Source: Synergistaceae bacterium (GTDB lineage Bacteria; Synergistota; Synergistia; Synergistales; Synergistaceae). From it: a stretch of DNA of 46,466 bases. Numbering within the stretch: the stretch's first letter is position 1; every line of letters begins with the position of its first letter. The stretch is taken from NCBI GenBank assembly GCA_031269245.1, contig JAISZL010000009.1, forward strand, positions 1 to 46,466, given 5' to 3'. The notes under the pieces are model-generated. The model was not told the origin of the DNA. It saw nothing but the letters and a program-made list of their open reading frames with translations, and did not search any database. Shown piece by piece: positions 1 through 8,521 of the stretch. The position numbers and the translations under genes were made by a program.

Positions 1-458
1 GATTGCGTGACTTCAGATACCAGCGTGGGGGACACGTCTGCGCCATACAGTTCCTTGACCGTCGCCTGGATGCCGCGCGTCGTCATTCCCTTGCGATAAA
101 GCGTCATTATCGCGCTGTCCAGTATACCAATCCTGTGCTGGCGCTTCGGGATAATCAGCGGCTCGAAGGTTCCGTCTCTGTCCCCGGGAGTATACAGCGG
201 GATTTCGCCGGATTCTGACTTTACCGTCTTGTGCCCTTTGCCATTGCGGTAGTTGCCAGGCCCTGACGGCTGTTTCTCGGATGAAAGGTGAAAATCCAGT
301 TCCTTGTTGAGCATTTTTTCCAGAACGGTCTTTTGAAGCTGCCGGAACAAACCTTCCTTCACAAACACGTCTTCCCGCGTCCTGAGGCCTTCCGTGAGCT
401 CGTTCAGCATCTCATCGGTAATATTCAGCGATCCTTTCACTTTCTCCATGTTGCTCAT
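1..458 (-). CDS. IS256-family (mutator) transposase, N-terminal part, truncated by window edge
   Basis: This DDE transposase would catalyse cut-and-paste or copy-out movement of its IS. About 152 residues are visible, starting MSNMEKVKGSLNITDE from an ATG at 458 preceded by GAGGAGG. Family landmarks are the spaced motifs GNYRNGKGHKTVKS and DSAIMTLYRKGMTTR, then LYGADVSPTLVSEVT, the conserved block ahead of the first catalytic Asp in IS256 transposases. The catalytic residues lie beyond the edge, so whether the gene is intact is unknown. It reads away from the rest of the window and has no functional link to the neighbouring genes. Confidence 0.9.
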   Translation of the reverse strand, partial: MSNMEKVKGSLNITDEMLNELTEGLRTREDVFVKEGLFRQLQKTVLEKMLNKELDFHLSSEKQPSGPGNYRNGKGHKTVKSESGEIPLYTPGDRDGTFEPLIIPKRQHRIGILDSAIMTLYRKGMTTRGIQATVKELYGADVSPTLVSEVTQ

Positions 459-523
459 GTGTGATACCCTCCTCTTTAAGATTTCATGACTTTCTGGTTT
501 CACACACTTTATTTTACAGACTC
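1..523 (-). mobile_element. IS256-family insertion sequence, partial (runs off the left edge)
   Basis: The segment holds the 5' part of an IS256/mutator-type transposase gene on the minus strand. Just upstream of the gene, read inward from about 523, is GAGTCTGTAAAATAAAGTGT, which has the look of an IS256-family terminal inverted repeat. The other end lies outside the window, so the repeat cannot be paired and the right boundary is an estimate. No target-site duplication can be checked. Confidence 0.6.
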
Positions 524-674
524 GTTAAAGAATGCTTGCGCGTGGCGAAATTTGCCCCATGATTTCCCAAACTGGAAACTTGTAAACTATAGCGGCAAGA
601 GCTGGCAGGCGCATGACATTTTGAAAAGTGATTTTGTTCGAGGTTAAAGTGCCAATCGGGTTAAAGGCTAATCA

Positions 675-703
675 TGGACTGATCGATCGTTTAGTGCTAT
701 CAT
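675..703 (+). promoter_or_regulatory. possible sigma70-type promoter
   Basis: TGGACT (675-680) and TATCAT (698-703) are separated by 17 bp and stand about 25 bp before the TTG start at 728. The match is 4/6 and 5/6 to consensus. This is a visual match only. Confidence 0.3.
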
Positions 704-727
704 GTTATCGGATTGGAGGTGATCGTT

Positions 728-1117
728 TTGAATATGGGGCGTGGGTTGACTAAATATACTTGCGCGTCTTTTCTCATGACGGTACTGTTGCTGTTGCAGG
801 TCGCAATCGCGTCCCTGTCTCCTCAGAAGCTATCCGACAACATTTCCAGCGCGCCCAGCAGCGCCGGAGGCAACACATATATCCGAGTTATGGAGACGTG
901 CAACGACAATACCCTGACCGCCGGAGACAACCGGTTCGCCCGTTCGCGTTTGGATGCGTTCTTCGCGGAGGTGGCGGCCGATACGGCGGCTATAGATTAT
1001 TCTCATGGATCGGCAATCGACGCGGCGGACGGAAACATCCCCTTCCGTGCCTGGCATACCCTCGTCGGCCGCGCGCTCCAGGCGGCCCCTAAATCCAACA
1101 TGGTCTCGCGGAAATAA
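728..1117 (+). CDS. small exported protein of unknown function
   Basis: I do not recognise this 129-residue protein. The start chosen is TTG at 728, eight bases after GGAGG (715-719); ATG at 734 is an alternative. The N-terminus has a basic stretch (GRGLTKYT) and then a hydrophobic run (FLMTVLLLLQVAIASL), which looks like a Sec signal peptide or membrane anchor. The rest is polar, with one Cys (METCNDN) and an acidic/Ala-rich segment (RLDAFFAEVAADTAAIDY). It lies between an IS end and the activase gene and may be a remnant cut short by the IS event. No domain was identified. Confidence 0.45.
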   Translation: MNMGRGLTKYTCASFLMTVLLLLQVAIASLSPQKLSDNISSAPSSAGGNTYIRVMETCNDNTLTAGDNRFARSRLDAFFAEVAADTAAIDYSHGSAIDAADGNIPFRAWHTLVGRALQAAPKSNMVSRK

Positions 1118-1175
1118 ATACATAGCCCGATCAGTATCAGATCCTTCTCCAACTGATAAATAGTTAAATATTACA

Positions 1176-1220
1176 GGAGGCGGGATGATTTTTATTTTTC
1201 CAATAATCATCCGCTCCTCC
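1176..1220 (+). promoter_or_regulatory. hairpin in the leader of the activase gene
   Basis: GGAGGCGGGATGATT (1176-1190) pairs with AATCATCCGCTCCTCC (1205-1220) with a small bulge and a 14-base loop. The 5' arm contains a Shine-Dalgarno-like GGAGG followed by an ATG. Only three T residues follow the 3' arm, so it is a weak terminator at best. It stands 31 bases before the activase start and may control its transcript or translation, or end the upstream gene. Confidence 0.45.
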
Positions 1221-1251
1221 TTTGACAGGCATTTAAGGGAGGTGCTTACCC

Positions 1252-4200
1252 TTGTTGCATGTTGGATTGGACATAGGATCCACTACGGCTAAAGCGGTCG
1301 TACTGGACGAGAACGATCGCATCATACACAGCAGCTACCGCAGGCACTTCGCCGACATACGGGCGAGCGCGGGCGATATCATGTGCGAGATAAGGGAGCG
1401 TTGCAGCGATTCGATGATGACGCTCGTAATGGCCGGTTCCGGGGCGCTCGCCCTCGCGGAGGGGATGCATGTCCCATTCGCGCAGGAGCTCGTTGCGTGC
1501 AGGGCCAGCGTGGAGAGGTATCTCGCGCGCGTAGACGTCAGCATCGAGCTGGGCGGCGAGGATGCCAAGCTGACGTTCTTCGACGACGGCGGCATCGACC
1601 AGCGGATGAACGAGACGTGCGCGGGCGGAACCGGGGCGTTTCTGGATCAGATGGCGGCTCTGCTGGGGACGGACGCGGCGGGGCTGAACGAGTTGGCCAA
1701 AGGCTGCCGCGCCATTTATCCCATAGCGTCGCGCTGCGGAGTCTTTGCCAAGACCGACGTCCAGCCCCTGCTGAACGACGGCGCGTCACGCTCAGATATA
1801 GCGGCGTCCATCTTCCAGGCCATCGTGAACCAGACGATAAGCGGCCTCGCGTGCGGCAGGAAAATTTCCGGCAACGTCGCGTTTCTGGGCGGGCCGCTCT
1901 ATTTCCTCTCGGAGCTCAGAGCGCGATTCGCGGAGACTCTGGGGCTCAGCGACGAGCAGTGCGTATTTCCCGAGAACCCGCACCTGTTCGTTGCCATCGG
2001 AGCAGCTATCCTGGGCAAAAGGAGCGGAGCCGTAGACATGGCCCGCCTGTACGACAAGGCCGCGCTGTTCCTCAAGAACGACGGCGGCCGCTTGGTTAAC
2101 GTGCTCCCGGCCCTCTTCATCGGAAAAGAGGCGAGGGACTCGTTTGAGAAGAGGCACTCCGCGTCGCGGGCGGCGCGGGGCGAACTGGCAGGATACAGCG
2201 GTGACGCGTTCCTCGGCGTTGACGTAGGGTCGACGACTACGAAGGTCGTCCTGATCGGCAGGGACGGCGAGCTGCTCTTCTCGCGCTATCGCCCTACTGG
2301 GGGAGGGGAGCCCATCCAGACGGTGCGCGAGCTTCTGTTGGACCTGTACCGCGAGATGCCGCCCGGCGTCACCATAAAGCGCAGCGGGGTCACGGGATAC
2401 GGGGAAAAACTGGTCAAGTCCGCGTTCGGCATGGACGTGGGCGAGGTCGAGACGGTGGCCCACGCTATGGCGGCCGATTTCGTCATACCCGGGGCTGAGT
2501 TCGTGATAGACATAGGCGGGCAGGACATGAAGTGCCTCGGCATAAAGGACGGGGTGATCAGGAGGGTGTTCCTGAACGAGGCGTGCTCCTCGGGTTGCGG
2601 CTCGTTCATCCAGACGTTCGCCGAGTCGCTTGAAATGACGGTGGATGACTTCGCGGAGGCCGCGATGGAGTCCATGATGCCCGTCGATCTCGGCTCGCGA
2701 TGCACGGTGTTCATGAACTCCCGGGTGCGCCAGGCGCAGAAGGAGGGGGCTAGTGTCAGCGACATCTCAGCCGGCCTCGTGTACTCCGTTGTTAGGAACG
2801 CGCTCTACAAGGTGCTCAAAATCCGAAGCGCCGACGAGCTTGGAGAGAGGATCGTGGTGCAGGGAGGGGCTTTCAAGAACGACGCCATCCTGCGCGCGTT
2901 CGAGCTGATATCCGGCAGAGAGGTCGTCCGCCCCGAGATATCCGAGCTGATGGGGGCCTTCGGGGTAGCGCTGGCGGCGCGCGACACTGACTCGAACGCC
3001 CCGGGCGCGATGCTCGGGGCGCGGGAGGTGGCGGGTCTGCGCACTGAGACCGGGACCTCCAGGTGCGGCGGCTGCGGCAACAGGTGTATTCTCACCAAGA
3101 CCCGCTTCGACGACGGGCGCGCGTACGTCTCCGGCAACCGCTGCGAGCGGGGAGCGGACGGCGCGGCGCGGCGCGAAGCCTCATCCCCGCCCAATATGTT
3201 CAAACGCAAGTACGAACGGCTGTTCAATTTCTACAAGCCGATGCCGGACGGCACGGCGCCGCGCGGCGCTATGGGGATACCGCGTGTGCTCAACATGTAC
3301 GAGAATTATCCGTTCTGGTTCACGCTGTTCACCGATCTGGGGTTCAGGGTGGAGCTGTCCGGCGAGCGCCCCGACCCGTCGCTGGGGTTCGACACCATCC
3401 CGTCGCAGACGGTCTGCTATCCGGCGAAGATCGTCCATCGGCACCTGCTCGATCTGATCTCAAGGGGCGTGAGGAGGATTTTCTACCCGATCGTCCTGAG
3501 GGAGTCGCGAGAGTTTCCCGATGCCCACCAGGACTTTAACTGCCCCATCGTCACCGGCTACCCCGACGCGGTGTTTCTCAACATTGACGAGCTGCGCGAA
3601 CCCGGCGTCGACTTCATGTGCCCGGCGATTCCCCTGGAGCTCTCCGGAGGGCAGGGCGGGATGCTGAAAGCGCTGCTGGGCGGGCTGGAGCGATACGGGG
3701 TGGCGAAGCGCGAGCTGAGGCGGGCCCTCAGGCTCGCGGCGGAGGCGCAAAGATCATATAAATCCGACGTCAGGCGCTATGGGGACGAGGTGGTGGAGTA
3801 CCTCAAGTCCAGCGGGGGCGTGGGCATCGTCCTGGCCGGACACCCCTATCACCTCGACCCCGAGGTGCACCACGGCATCCCGGAGCTGATATGCGGCTAC
3901 GGGGTTGCGGTCCTCACCGAGGACTCCATATGCCATCGCGCGAACGAGGCGGGCGGCGTTGGCCCTCTCTACGTCGTGGACCAGTGGACGTACCACTCGA
4001 GGCTCTACAGAGCGGCCTCGGCAGTAGCGGGGCATCCTGATTTGGCCAACGTTCAGATGGTGCAGCTGAACTCGTTCGGCTGCGGGCTCGACGCCATAAG
4101 CGCCGATCAGGCGGCGGCGATTCTGGAGCGCGGCGGAAAACTCCACACCCTCATCAAGGTAGACGAGGGCAAGAACAACGGCGCGGTAAATATAAGGATA

Positions 4201-5490
4201 AGGTCGCTGCTCTCGTCCGTTCGCATGAAGAGTAGAGCCGGCGGCGCGAGCGCGGCGCGGCTTCCCTCCAAGGCCGACCGCGCCGGCGGTGCGCCGCGCG
4301 ATGCCGCTCGCACCATACTCTGCCCGCCGCTCTCCGTCCATCACTTCCAATTTTTGGAGGCGGCGATGCGAAGCGACGGGAGGGATTTCCGCCTGTTGCC
4401 GGAGGGGGGGCGCGAGTCCGTCGAGCTTGGCCTCAAGTACGTCAACAACGACGCGTGTTACCCGGCGATGGTAGTGGTGGGGCAATTCCTGAAGGCCCTC
4501 ATGAGCGGAGAGCACGACCCAGACACGACTGATTGCCTGTACGCTCAGACGGGGGGCGCGTGCAGGGCGAGCAATTACGTGCCGCTGCTCCGCGGGGCGC
4601 TTGACGCCGCTGGGTTCGCGCGTGTGCGCATCCTAGCGGCCAACGCGCAGGCGAACAGCGGAGCCGAGAGGTTCACGGCGCCGGCTCGCGTCGTGTGGCG
4701 TTCGGTCTTGGGGTTGCTGTACGGAGACGTGCTGATGCGCGTCCTGCACCGCACCCGCCCCTATGAGCTGCGCAACGGAGATGCCGACGCGATGTACGAC
4801 TCCTGGGTCTCCAGGTGCAAAAAAAACGTCGTCCGGGGGAGCTGGCGCGCGTTCAAACAGGACGTGACGGAGCTCATCCGGGACTTCGGGGATATCCCCG
4901 CGGATCCGACCCCTCGCCCTCGCGTCGGCATAGTGGGTGAGATCCTGGTCAAATACCACGCCAACGCCAACGAGCACCTGGTCGAGGTCATAGAGCGGGA
5001 GGGGGGCGAGGCCGTGGTACCCGACCTCACCAGCTTCATCCTGTACTGCCTCTTTGATCCTGTGTACTCGCACAAGAAACTCTCGGGCCCGCTGCTCCCA
5101 CGCATCGTCGGAGAGGTTGGGATAAGGGTGCTTGAACACCTGCGCGCGGCCATTAGTGCCGCCCTGGCTGGGACGAGGTTTGGCAGGATACACGACATAC
5201 GTGACATGGCTGAAAGTGTGTGCCGCCTCGTATCGCCGGCCAATCAGGCAGGTGAGGGGTGGCTGCTTGCGTCGGAGATGATGCGTCTCATAGAGGACGG
5301 GGTCAAGAACGTGATATGCGTGCAGCCCTTCGCCTGCTTACCCAACCACGTCACGGGCAAGGGGGTCATGAAGGAGTTGCGGCGGCTCTACAGGGGCGCC
5401 AATATCTTAGCGCTCGACTACGACTCGAGCGTGAGTAACGTGAACCAGCTCAACAGAATAAAACTGCTGATGGCCTCGGCAGACGTTTAA
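1252..5490 (+). CDS. fused acyl-CoA dehydratase activase / HgdB-like protein (BadF/BadG/BcrA/BcrD family)
   Basis: The 1412-residue protein joins two ASKHA ATPase modules to dehydratase-like modules. Module 1 begins GLDIGSTTAKAVVLD (res 5-19). It carries NETCAGGTGAF with C123 and SRCGVF with C162, 39 residues apart, matching the spacing of the [4Fe-4S]-binding cysteines of the activator HgdC. Module 2 begins LGVDVGSTTTKVVLIG (about 320) with C445 and C484, again 39 apart. A Cys group follows (C605, C608, C612, C631). Then comes a DUF2229-like region (MYENYPFWFTLFTDLGF, about 680) and a COG3581-like C-terminus (CLYAQTGGACRASNY, about 1095). The start is TTG 1252 (or TTG 1255) after GGGAGGTG. 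By family such proteins are ATP-driven electron donors for radical-type dehydratases; the substrate of this fused type is unknown. It is monocistronic, with its own terminator. Confidence 0.9.
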   Translation: MLHVGLDIGSTTAKAVVLDENDRIIHSSYRRHFADIRASAGDIMCEIRERCSDSMMTLVMAGSGALALAEGMHVPFAQELVACRASVERYLARVDVSIELGGEDAKLTFFDDGGIDQRMNETCAGGTGAFLDQMAALLGTDAAGLNELAKGCRAIYPIASRCGVFAKTDVQPLLNDGASRSDIAASIFQAIVNQTISGLACGRKISGNVAFLGGPLYFLSELRARFAETLGLSDEQCVFPENPHLFVAIGAAILGKRSGAVDMARLYDKAALFLKNDGGRLVNVLPALFIGKEARDSFEKRHSASRAARGELAGYSGDAFLGVDVGSTTTKVVLIGRDGELLFSRYRPTGGGEPIQTVRELLLDLYREMPPGVTIKRSGVTGYGEKLVKSAFGMDVGEVETVAHAMAADFVIPGAEFVIDIGGQDMKCLGIKDGVIRRVFLNEACSSGCGSFIQTFAESLEMTVDDFAEAAMESMMPVDLGSRCTVFMNSRVRQAQKEGASVSDISAGLVYSVVRNALYKVLKIRSADELGERIVVQGGAFKNDAILRAFELISGREVVRPEISELMGAFGVALAARDTDSNAPGAMLGAREVAGLRTETGTSRCGGCGNRCILTKTRFDDGRAYVSGNRCERGADGAARREASSPPNMFKRKYERLFNFYKPMPDGTAPRGAMGIPRVLNMYENYPFWFTLFTDLGFRVELSGERPDPSLGFDTIPSQTVCYPAKIVHRHLLDLISRGVRRIFYPIVLRESREFPDAHQDFNCPIVTGYPDAVFLNIDELREPGVDFMCPAIPLELSGGQGGMLKALLGGLERYGVAKRELRRALRLAAEAQRSYKSDVRRYGDEVVEYLKSSGGVGIVLAGHPYHLDPEVHHGIPELICGYGVAVLTEDSICHRANEAGGVGPLYVVDQWTYHSRLYRAASAVAGHPDLANVQMVQLNSFGCGLDAISADQAAAILERGGKLHTLIKVDEGKNNGAVNIRIRSLLSSVRMKSRAGGASAARLPSKADRAGGAPRDAARTILCPPLSVHHFQFLEAAMRSDGRDFRLLPEGGRESVELGLKYVNNDACYPAMVVVGQFLKALMSGEHDPDTTDCLYAQTGGACRASNYVPLLRGALDAAGFARVRILAANAQANSGAERFTAPARVVWRSVLGLLYGDVLMRVLHRTRPYELRNGDADAMYDSWVSRCKKNVVRGSWRAFKQDVTELIRDFGDIPADPTPRPRVGIVGEILVKYHANANEHLVEVIEREGGEAVVPDLTSFILYCLFDPVYSHKKLSGPLLPRIVGEVGIRVLEHLRAAISAALAGTRFGRIHDIRDMAESVCRLVSPANQAGEGWLLASEMMRLIEDGVKNVICVQPFACLPNHVTGKGVMKELRRLYRGANILALDYDSSVSNVNQLNRIKLLMASADV

Positions 5491-5495
5491 TACCA

Positions 5496-5527
5496 AAAGT
5501 GCCGCCCTCGACGGGGCGGCACTTTTT
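5496..5527 (+). terminator. intrinsic terminator of the activase gene
   Basis: AAAGTGCCGCCC (5496-5507) and GGGCGGCACTTT (5514-5525) form a perfect 12-bp stem with a 6-base loop and a run of six T. It lies 6 bp after the stop codon. Confidence 0.93.
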
Positions 5528-5632
5528 TACGGAGTCTGTCTTCTGTTCCAGAGAGTGTGCCTGTCGCTATACAACTTAAATTGCCGGCGGAATATATCCA
5601 CTAGATTCGTTTATCCAGGCTCCCGCCTCGCT

Positions 5633-5689
5633 CTGTAACATTCCTGTAACATTCCGTTAACCCATCCGTGCAGGCCGACCCTATATAAT
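5633..5689 (+). promoter_or_regulatory. Pho-box promoter of the pst operon
   Basis: CTGTAAC occurs at 5633-5639 and 5644-5650, then CGTTAAC at 5655-5661, all at an 11-bp period with ATTC spacers after the first two. A weaker fourth unit may lie at 5666-5672. A good -10, TATAAT (5684-5689), follows with no recognisable -35, as expected where PhoB binding replaces the -35. PhoB from this same operon is the obvious activator under phosphate limitation. The site stands about 60 bp before pstS. Confidence 0.82.
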
Positions 5690-5747
5690 TCCCTCGCAAC
5701 TGACCAAAGCGGTTTAAAAATTCTCAAGTCAGGGAGGTAGTTGTCAC

Positions 5748-6572
5748 ATGAGGAAAAGTTTCGCGGTATTGTTCTTTGCGGCGGCGGTGGCCGTCGCCGG
5801 GCTGGGGAGCGCGGCGGGAGCGGCGTCGGAGATAGCGATCAACGGCTCCACAACCGTGTTGCCGTTCGCTCAGTCAACGGCGGAGGCGTTCATGAAGCTG
5901 CGTCCGGACGTGCGGATCTCCGTCTCCGGCGGCGGGAGCGGCAACGGGGCGAAGTCACTGATCGACGGGATGGTGCAGATAGCGTCTATGAGCAGGGCGA
6001 TGAAGGACTCCGAGATCAATGATGCGAAGAAGAAGGGTATCGACCCGGTGCGGCACACGGTGGCGGTGGACTGCATAGTTCCCATCGTGCATCCGAGTAA
6101 CCCAGTCAACAACCTGACGGTCAGCCAGATAAGAGACATCTACGCAGGCAGCATAACCAACTGGAAGGACGTCGGCGGGCCCGACAAGCGGATAGCGGTC
6201 GTCGGGCGCGACACCAGCTCCGGGACCTACGAGGTCTGGGAGGAGAAGGTGATGAAGGGCACGCCCGTCACACCGAGGGCCCTCATCGTGGCGTCGAGCG
6301 GCGCGCTCGTGCAGACCGTCGCGGGCAACCCACTGTCCATCGGGTATGACAGCCTTGGCTACGTCGACCCCAAACTGGTCAAGGCGCTCGGCATAGACGG
6401 CGTAAAGGGAACGCCCGATACAGCGCGCGACGGCACGATAGCGACCAGCAGGCTGCTCTACATGTACACGAACGGCGCGCCCGCCGGCGACGTCAAGGCA
6501 TATCTCGACTTCCTCACGAGCGACGACGGACAGAGATACGTCGCCCGCGAGGGCTTCGTGACGCTTAAATAA
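5748..6572 (+). CDS. pstS: phosphate ABC transporter, periplasmic phosphate-binding protein
   Basis: PstS binds inorganic phosphate outside the inner membrane and delivers it to PstCA. The 274-residue precursor has a Sec signal peptide (MRKSFAVLFFAAAVAVAGLG, cleavage probably after an Ala near 25). It then has the family motif INGSTTVLPFAQ, the phosphate-loop segment SGGGSGNGAKSLIDG (about 63-77), and GRDTSSGTYEVWEE, which lines the binding site. It has no lipobox Cys, so it is likely a soluble periplasmic protein. The ATG at 5748 follows GGGAGG. It is the first gene of pstSCAB-phoUBR and directly follows the Pho boxes. Confidence 0.97.
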   Translation: MRKSFAVLFFAAAVAVAGLGSAAGAASEIAINGSTTVLPFAQSTAEAFMKLRPDVRISVSGGGSGNGAKSLIDGMVQIASMSRAMKDSEINDAKKKGIDPVRHTVAVDCIVPIVHPSNPVNNLTVSQIRDIYAGSITNWKDVGGPDKRIAVVGRDTSSGTYEVWEEKVMKGTPVTPRALIVASSGALVQTVAGNPLSIGYDSLGYVDPKLVKALGIDGVKGTPDTARDGTIATSRLLYMYTNGAPAGDVKAYLDFLTSDDGQRYVAREGFVTLK

Positions 6573-6592
6573 AAGAAGAGAGAACGAGGGTA

Positions 6593-7522
6593 ATGGAGAG
6601 AGCGGGGGAGATCGTCATAACGACCGGCGGACCGCGAGGCGCCCGGCGCGGCGCGCGCAAATGGGGGGAGATCGTACCTAAGGGAGTTGTCACGTCGGTC
6701 GCTCTCTCCGGAATATGGCTGATGGCGTTTATAATATTCTTCCTGATCAAGGAGGGGGCGCCGATACTCAAAGAGACCTCCTTGACTGAGATAGCGCTCG
6801 GGCAGTTATGGTATCCCGTCTCCAACCCGCCGTCCTACGGCATGTTGCCTCTGATAGCGGGGTCCGCGGCGGTGACCCTGCTATCGTCCATTATGGCGAT
6901 ACCGTTCGGCGTGGTTCTCGCGCTCTTCATATCGGATGTGTGTCCTGAGCGGGCGCGCGAGTTCTGCAAGGTGTCGCTCGAAATCCTGGGCTTCCTCCCG
7001 TCAGTGGTGCTGGGCTTCATAGGTATGGCGGTGATCGCGCCGCACATGCAGATGAAGCTGGAGCTGCTCTCCGGCCTCAACATGCTCAACGCGTCATTCC
7101 TGCTGGGCATACTGATCCTGCCTACGATAGCGACGCTCTCCGAGGACAGCCTGTACGCCGTCCCCCAGGCGATGCGCGACGCGTCCTACGCTCTCGGCGG
7201 GACGCGGTGCGAGACGATGTTCAAGGTGGTGCTCAAGTGCGCGTCGCGCGGGATAGCTCAGGCCGCTATCTTGGGCGTCATGCGCTCCGTCGGCGAGACG
7301 ATGGTGGTGCTGATGGCCGCGGGCGGAGCAGCTATCATACCGCTGGCTATGTCGGACCCGGTCCGCCCTCTCACATCCACGATAGCGGCGGAGATGGGCG
7401 AGACGCCGGTCGGCTCCCCGCACTATCACGCGCTCTTCTTCATGGGCTGCCTCCTGCTCTTCATCACGATAGCGCTGAACATCCTCGTCCTGCGGATAGA
7501 GTCCGGCGGAGGGGAGAAATAG
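6593..7522 (+). CDS. pstC: phosphate ABC transporter permease PstC
   Basis: PstC is one of the two inner-membrane channel subunits of the high-affinity phosphate importer. The 309 residues start with a basic cytoplasmic tail (about 30 residues, GARRGARKWGE) and then about six hydrophobic segments. The EAA-loop characteristic of binding-protein-dependent permeases is visible as DASYALGGTRCETMFKVVL, preceded by ILPTIATLSEDSL. The C-terminus has the usual GSPHYHALFFMGCLLLF segment. It lies 20 bp after pstS and 3 bp before pstA, so translation is probably coupled. Confidence 0.96.
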   Translation: MERAGEIVITTGGPRGARRGARKWGEIVPKGVVTSVALSGIWLMAFIIFFLIKEGAPILKETSLTEIALGQLWYPVSNPPSYGMLPLIAGSAAVTLLSSIMAIPFGVVLALFISDVCPERAREFCKVSLEILGFLPSVVLGFIGMAVIAPHMQMKLELLSGLNMLNASFLLGILILPTIATLSEDSLYAVPQAMRDASYALGGTRCETMFKVVLKCASRGIAQAAILGVMRSVGETMVVLMAAGGAAIIPLAMSDPVRPLTSTIAAEMGETPVGSPHYHALFFMGCLLLFITIALNILVLRIESGGGEK

Positions 7523-7525
7523 CCC

Positions 7526-8383
7526 ATGTCCATCTACCTTCTGAGAAGGGCGGCGGACAGGGCGTCGACCGCGGCGCTATACGGGTGCATGGCGCTGTCC
7601 GCCGCCGTCCTCGGCCTCATACTGGCGTTCCTTGCCTACAGGGGCGTCGGCGCGATATCGTGGGAGTTCATCAGCGATCATCCGCGCGCCGGGATGACCG
7701 AGGGGGGGATCGTAACGCCGATAGCCGGCACCGTTCAGCTCATACTGGTGTCGATGGCGTTCGCCTTCCCGGTGGGAGTGACTACGGCGGTGTACTTCAA
7801 CGAGTACTCGCGCGGCGGCGCGCTAACGAAGGCGCTGCGGCTCGCGGTGCGAAGCCTGGCCTCCGTCCCGTCGGTGGTGCTGGGGCTCTTTGGGCTGGCC
7901 TTCTTCTGCGTCTTCCTGCGCTTCGGCGCGTCGCTCCTGTCCGCCGGGCTGACCCTGGGGTGTCTGGCGCTGCCAACGTTGATCACGGCATCCGAGACAG
8001 CGCTCCAGAACGTGCCGCGGGAGTTCAGGGACGCGTCCTACGCGCTTGGCGGCACCAGGTGGCAGACGATATACAAGGTGGTGCTGCCGTCGGCGTTCCC
8101 GGGGATCATAACCGGGGGCATCCTCTGCGTCGGCAGGGTCGCCGGCGAGACCGCGCCCATAATGTTCACGGGGGCCGTGTTCTTCGCGCCGGGCTTCGCC
8201 AGAAGCATCTTCGACTCGGTGATGGCACTCCCCTACCATATATACGTGCTCGCGACCGCCGGAACGCGGATAGACAAGACGGAGCCGCTCCAATACGGGA
8301 CGATACTGGTGCTGCTGGCGCTGGTGCTGGGCATCTCGATGGTGGGGATAGTCGCCCGCGCCAGGCTGAGGAAGAGGCTGTGA
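7526..8383 (+). CDS. pstA: phosphate ABC transporter permease PstA
   Basis: PstA pairs with PstC to form the membrane pore. The 285-residue protein has about six transmembrane segments and the EAA loop DASYALGGTRWQTIYKVVLP, nearly the same as in PstC. The conserved region GGIVTPIAGTVQLILVS lies ahead of it. The C-terminus ends in a basic tail (RARLRKRL). The start ATG is 3 bp after the pstC stop. A 138-bp gap with a palindromic repeat separates it from pstB, so the downstream genes may be expressed at a different level. Confidence 0.96.
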   Translation: MSIYLLRRAADRASTAALYGCMALSAAVLGLILAFLAYRGVGAISWEFISDHPRAGMTEGGIVTPIAGTVQLILVSMAFAFPVGVTTAVYFNEYSRGGALTKALRLAVRSLASVPSVVLGLFGLAFFCVFLRFGASLLSAGLTLGCLALPTLITASETALQNVPREFRDASYALGGTRWQTIYKVVLPSAFPGIITGGILCVGRVAGETAPIMFTGAVFFAPGFARSIFDSVMALPYHIYVLATAGTRIDKTEPLQYGTILVLLALVLGISMVGIVARARLRKRL

Positions 8384-8400
8384 AAAAACGGGACCTTGGA

Positions 8401-8447
8401 GCTCCGCACTAAACCCCGAAAGGGGATTCGAGTCCCCTTGACCACCC
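8401..8447 (+). repeat. dispersed palindromic repeat, copy 1 (between pstA and pstB)
   Basis: The stretch CCCCGAAAGGGGATTCGAG and the following TCCCCTTGACC closely match 36256-36295 and, inverted, 36362-36396. The core AAGGGGATTCGAGTCCCCTT (8420-8439) folds as a hairpin of about 7-8 bp. There is no T run, so it is not a classic terminator. Its position inside an operon resembles REP elements, which affect mRNA stability. Confidence 0.7.
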
Positions 8448-8521
8448 TCATATAAAGTGCTAAGGGGACGGGTTTCGCGCTGGGTGCGGGTGGCGGACAC
8501 GGTTTTAGAGAGGAAATCTCG

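Noticed and set aside
1792-2463. Long open frames antisense to the activase and many other genes
   Set aside because: They lie opposite strong family matches in GC-rich codons, have biased Arg/Pro/Ala content and no ribosome-binding sites; they are shadows.
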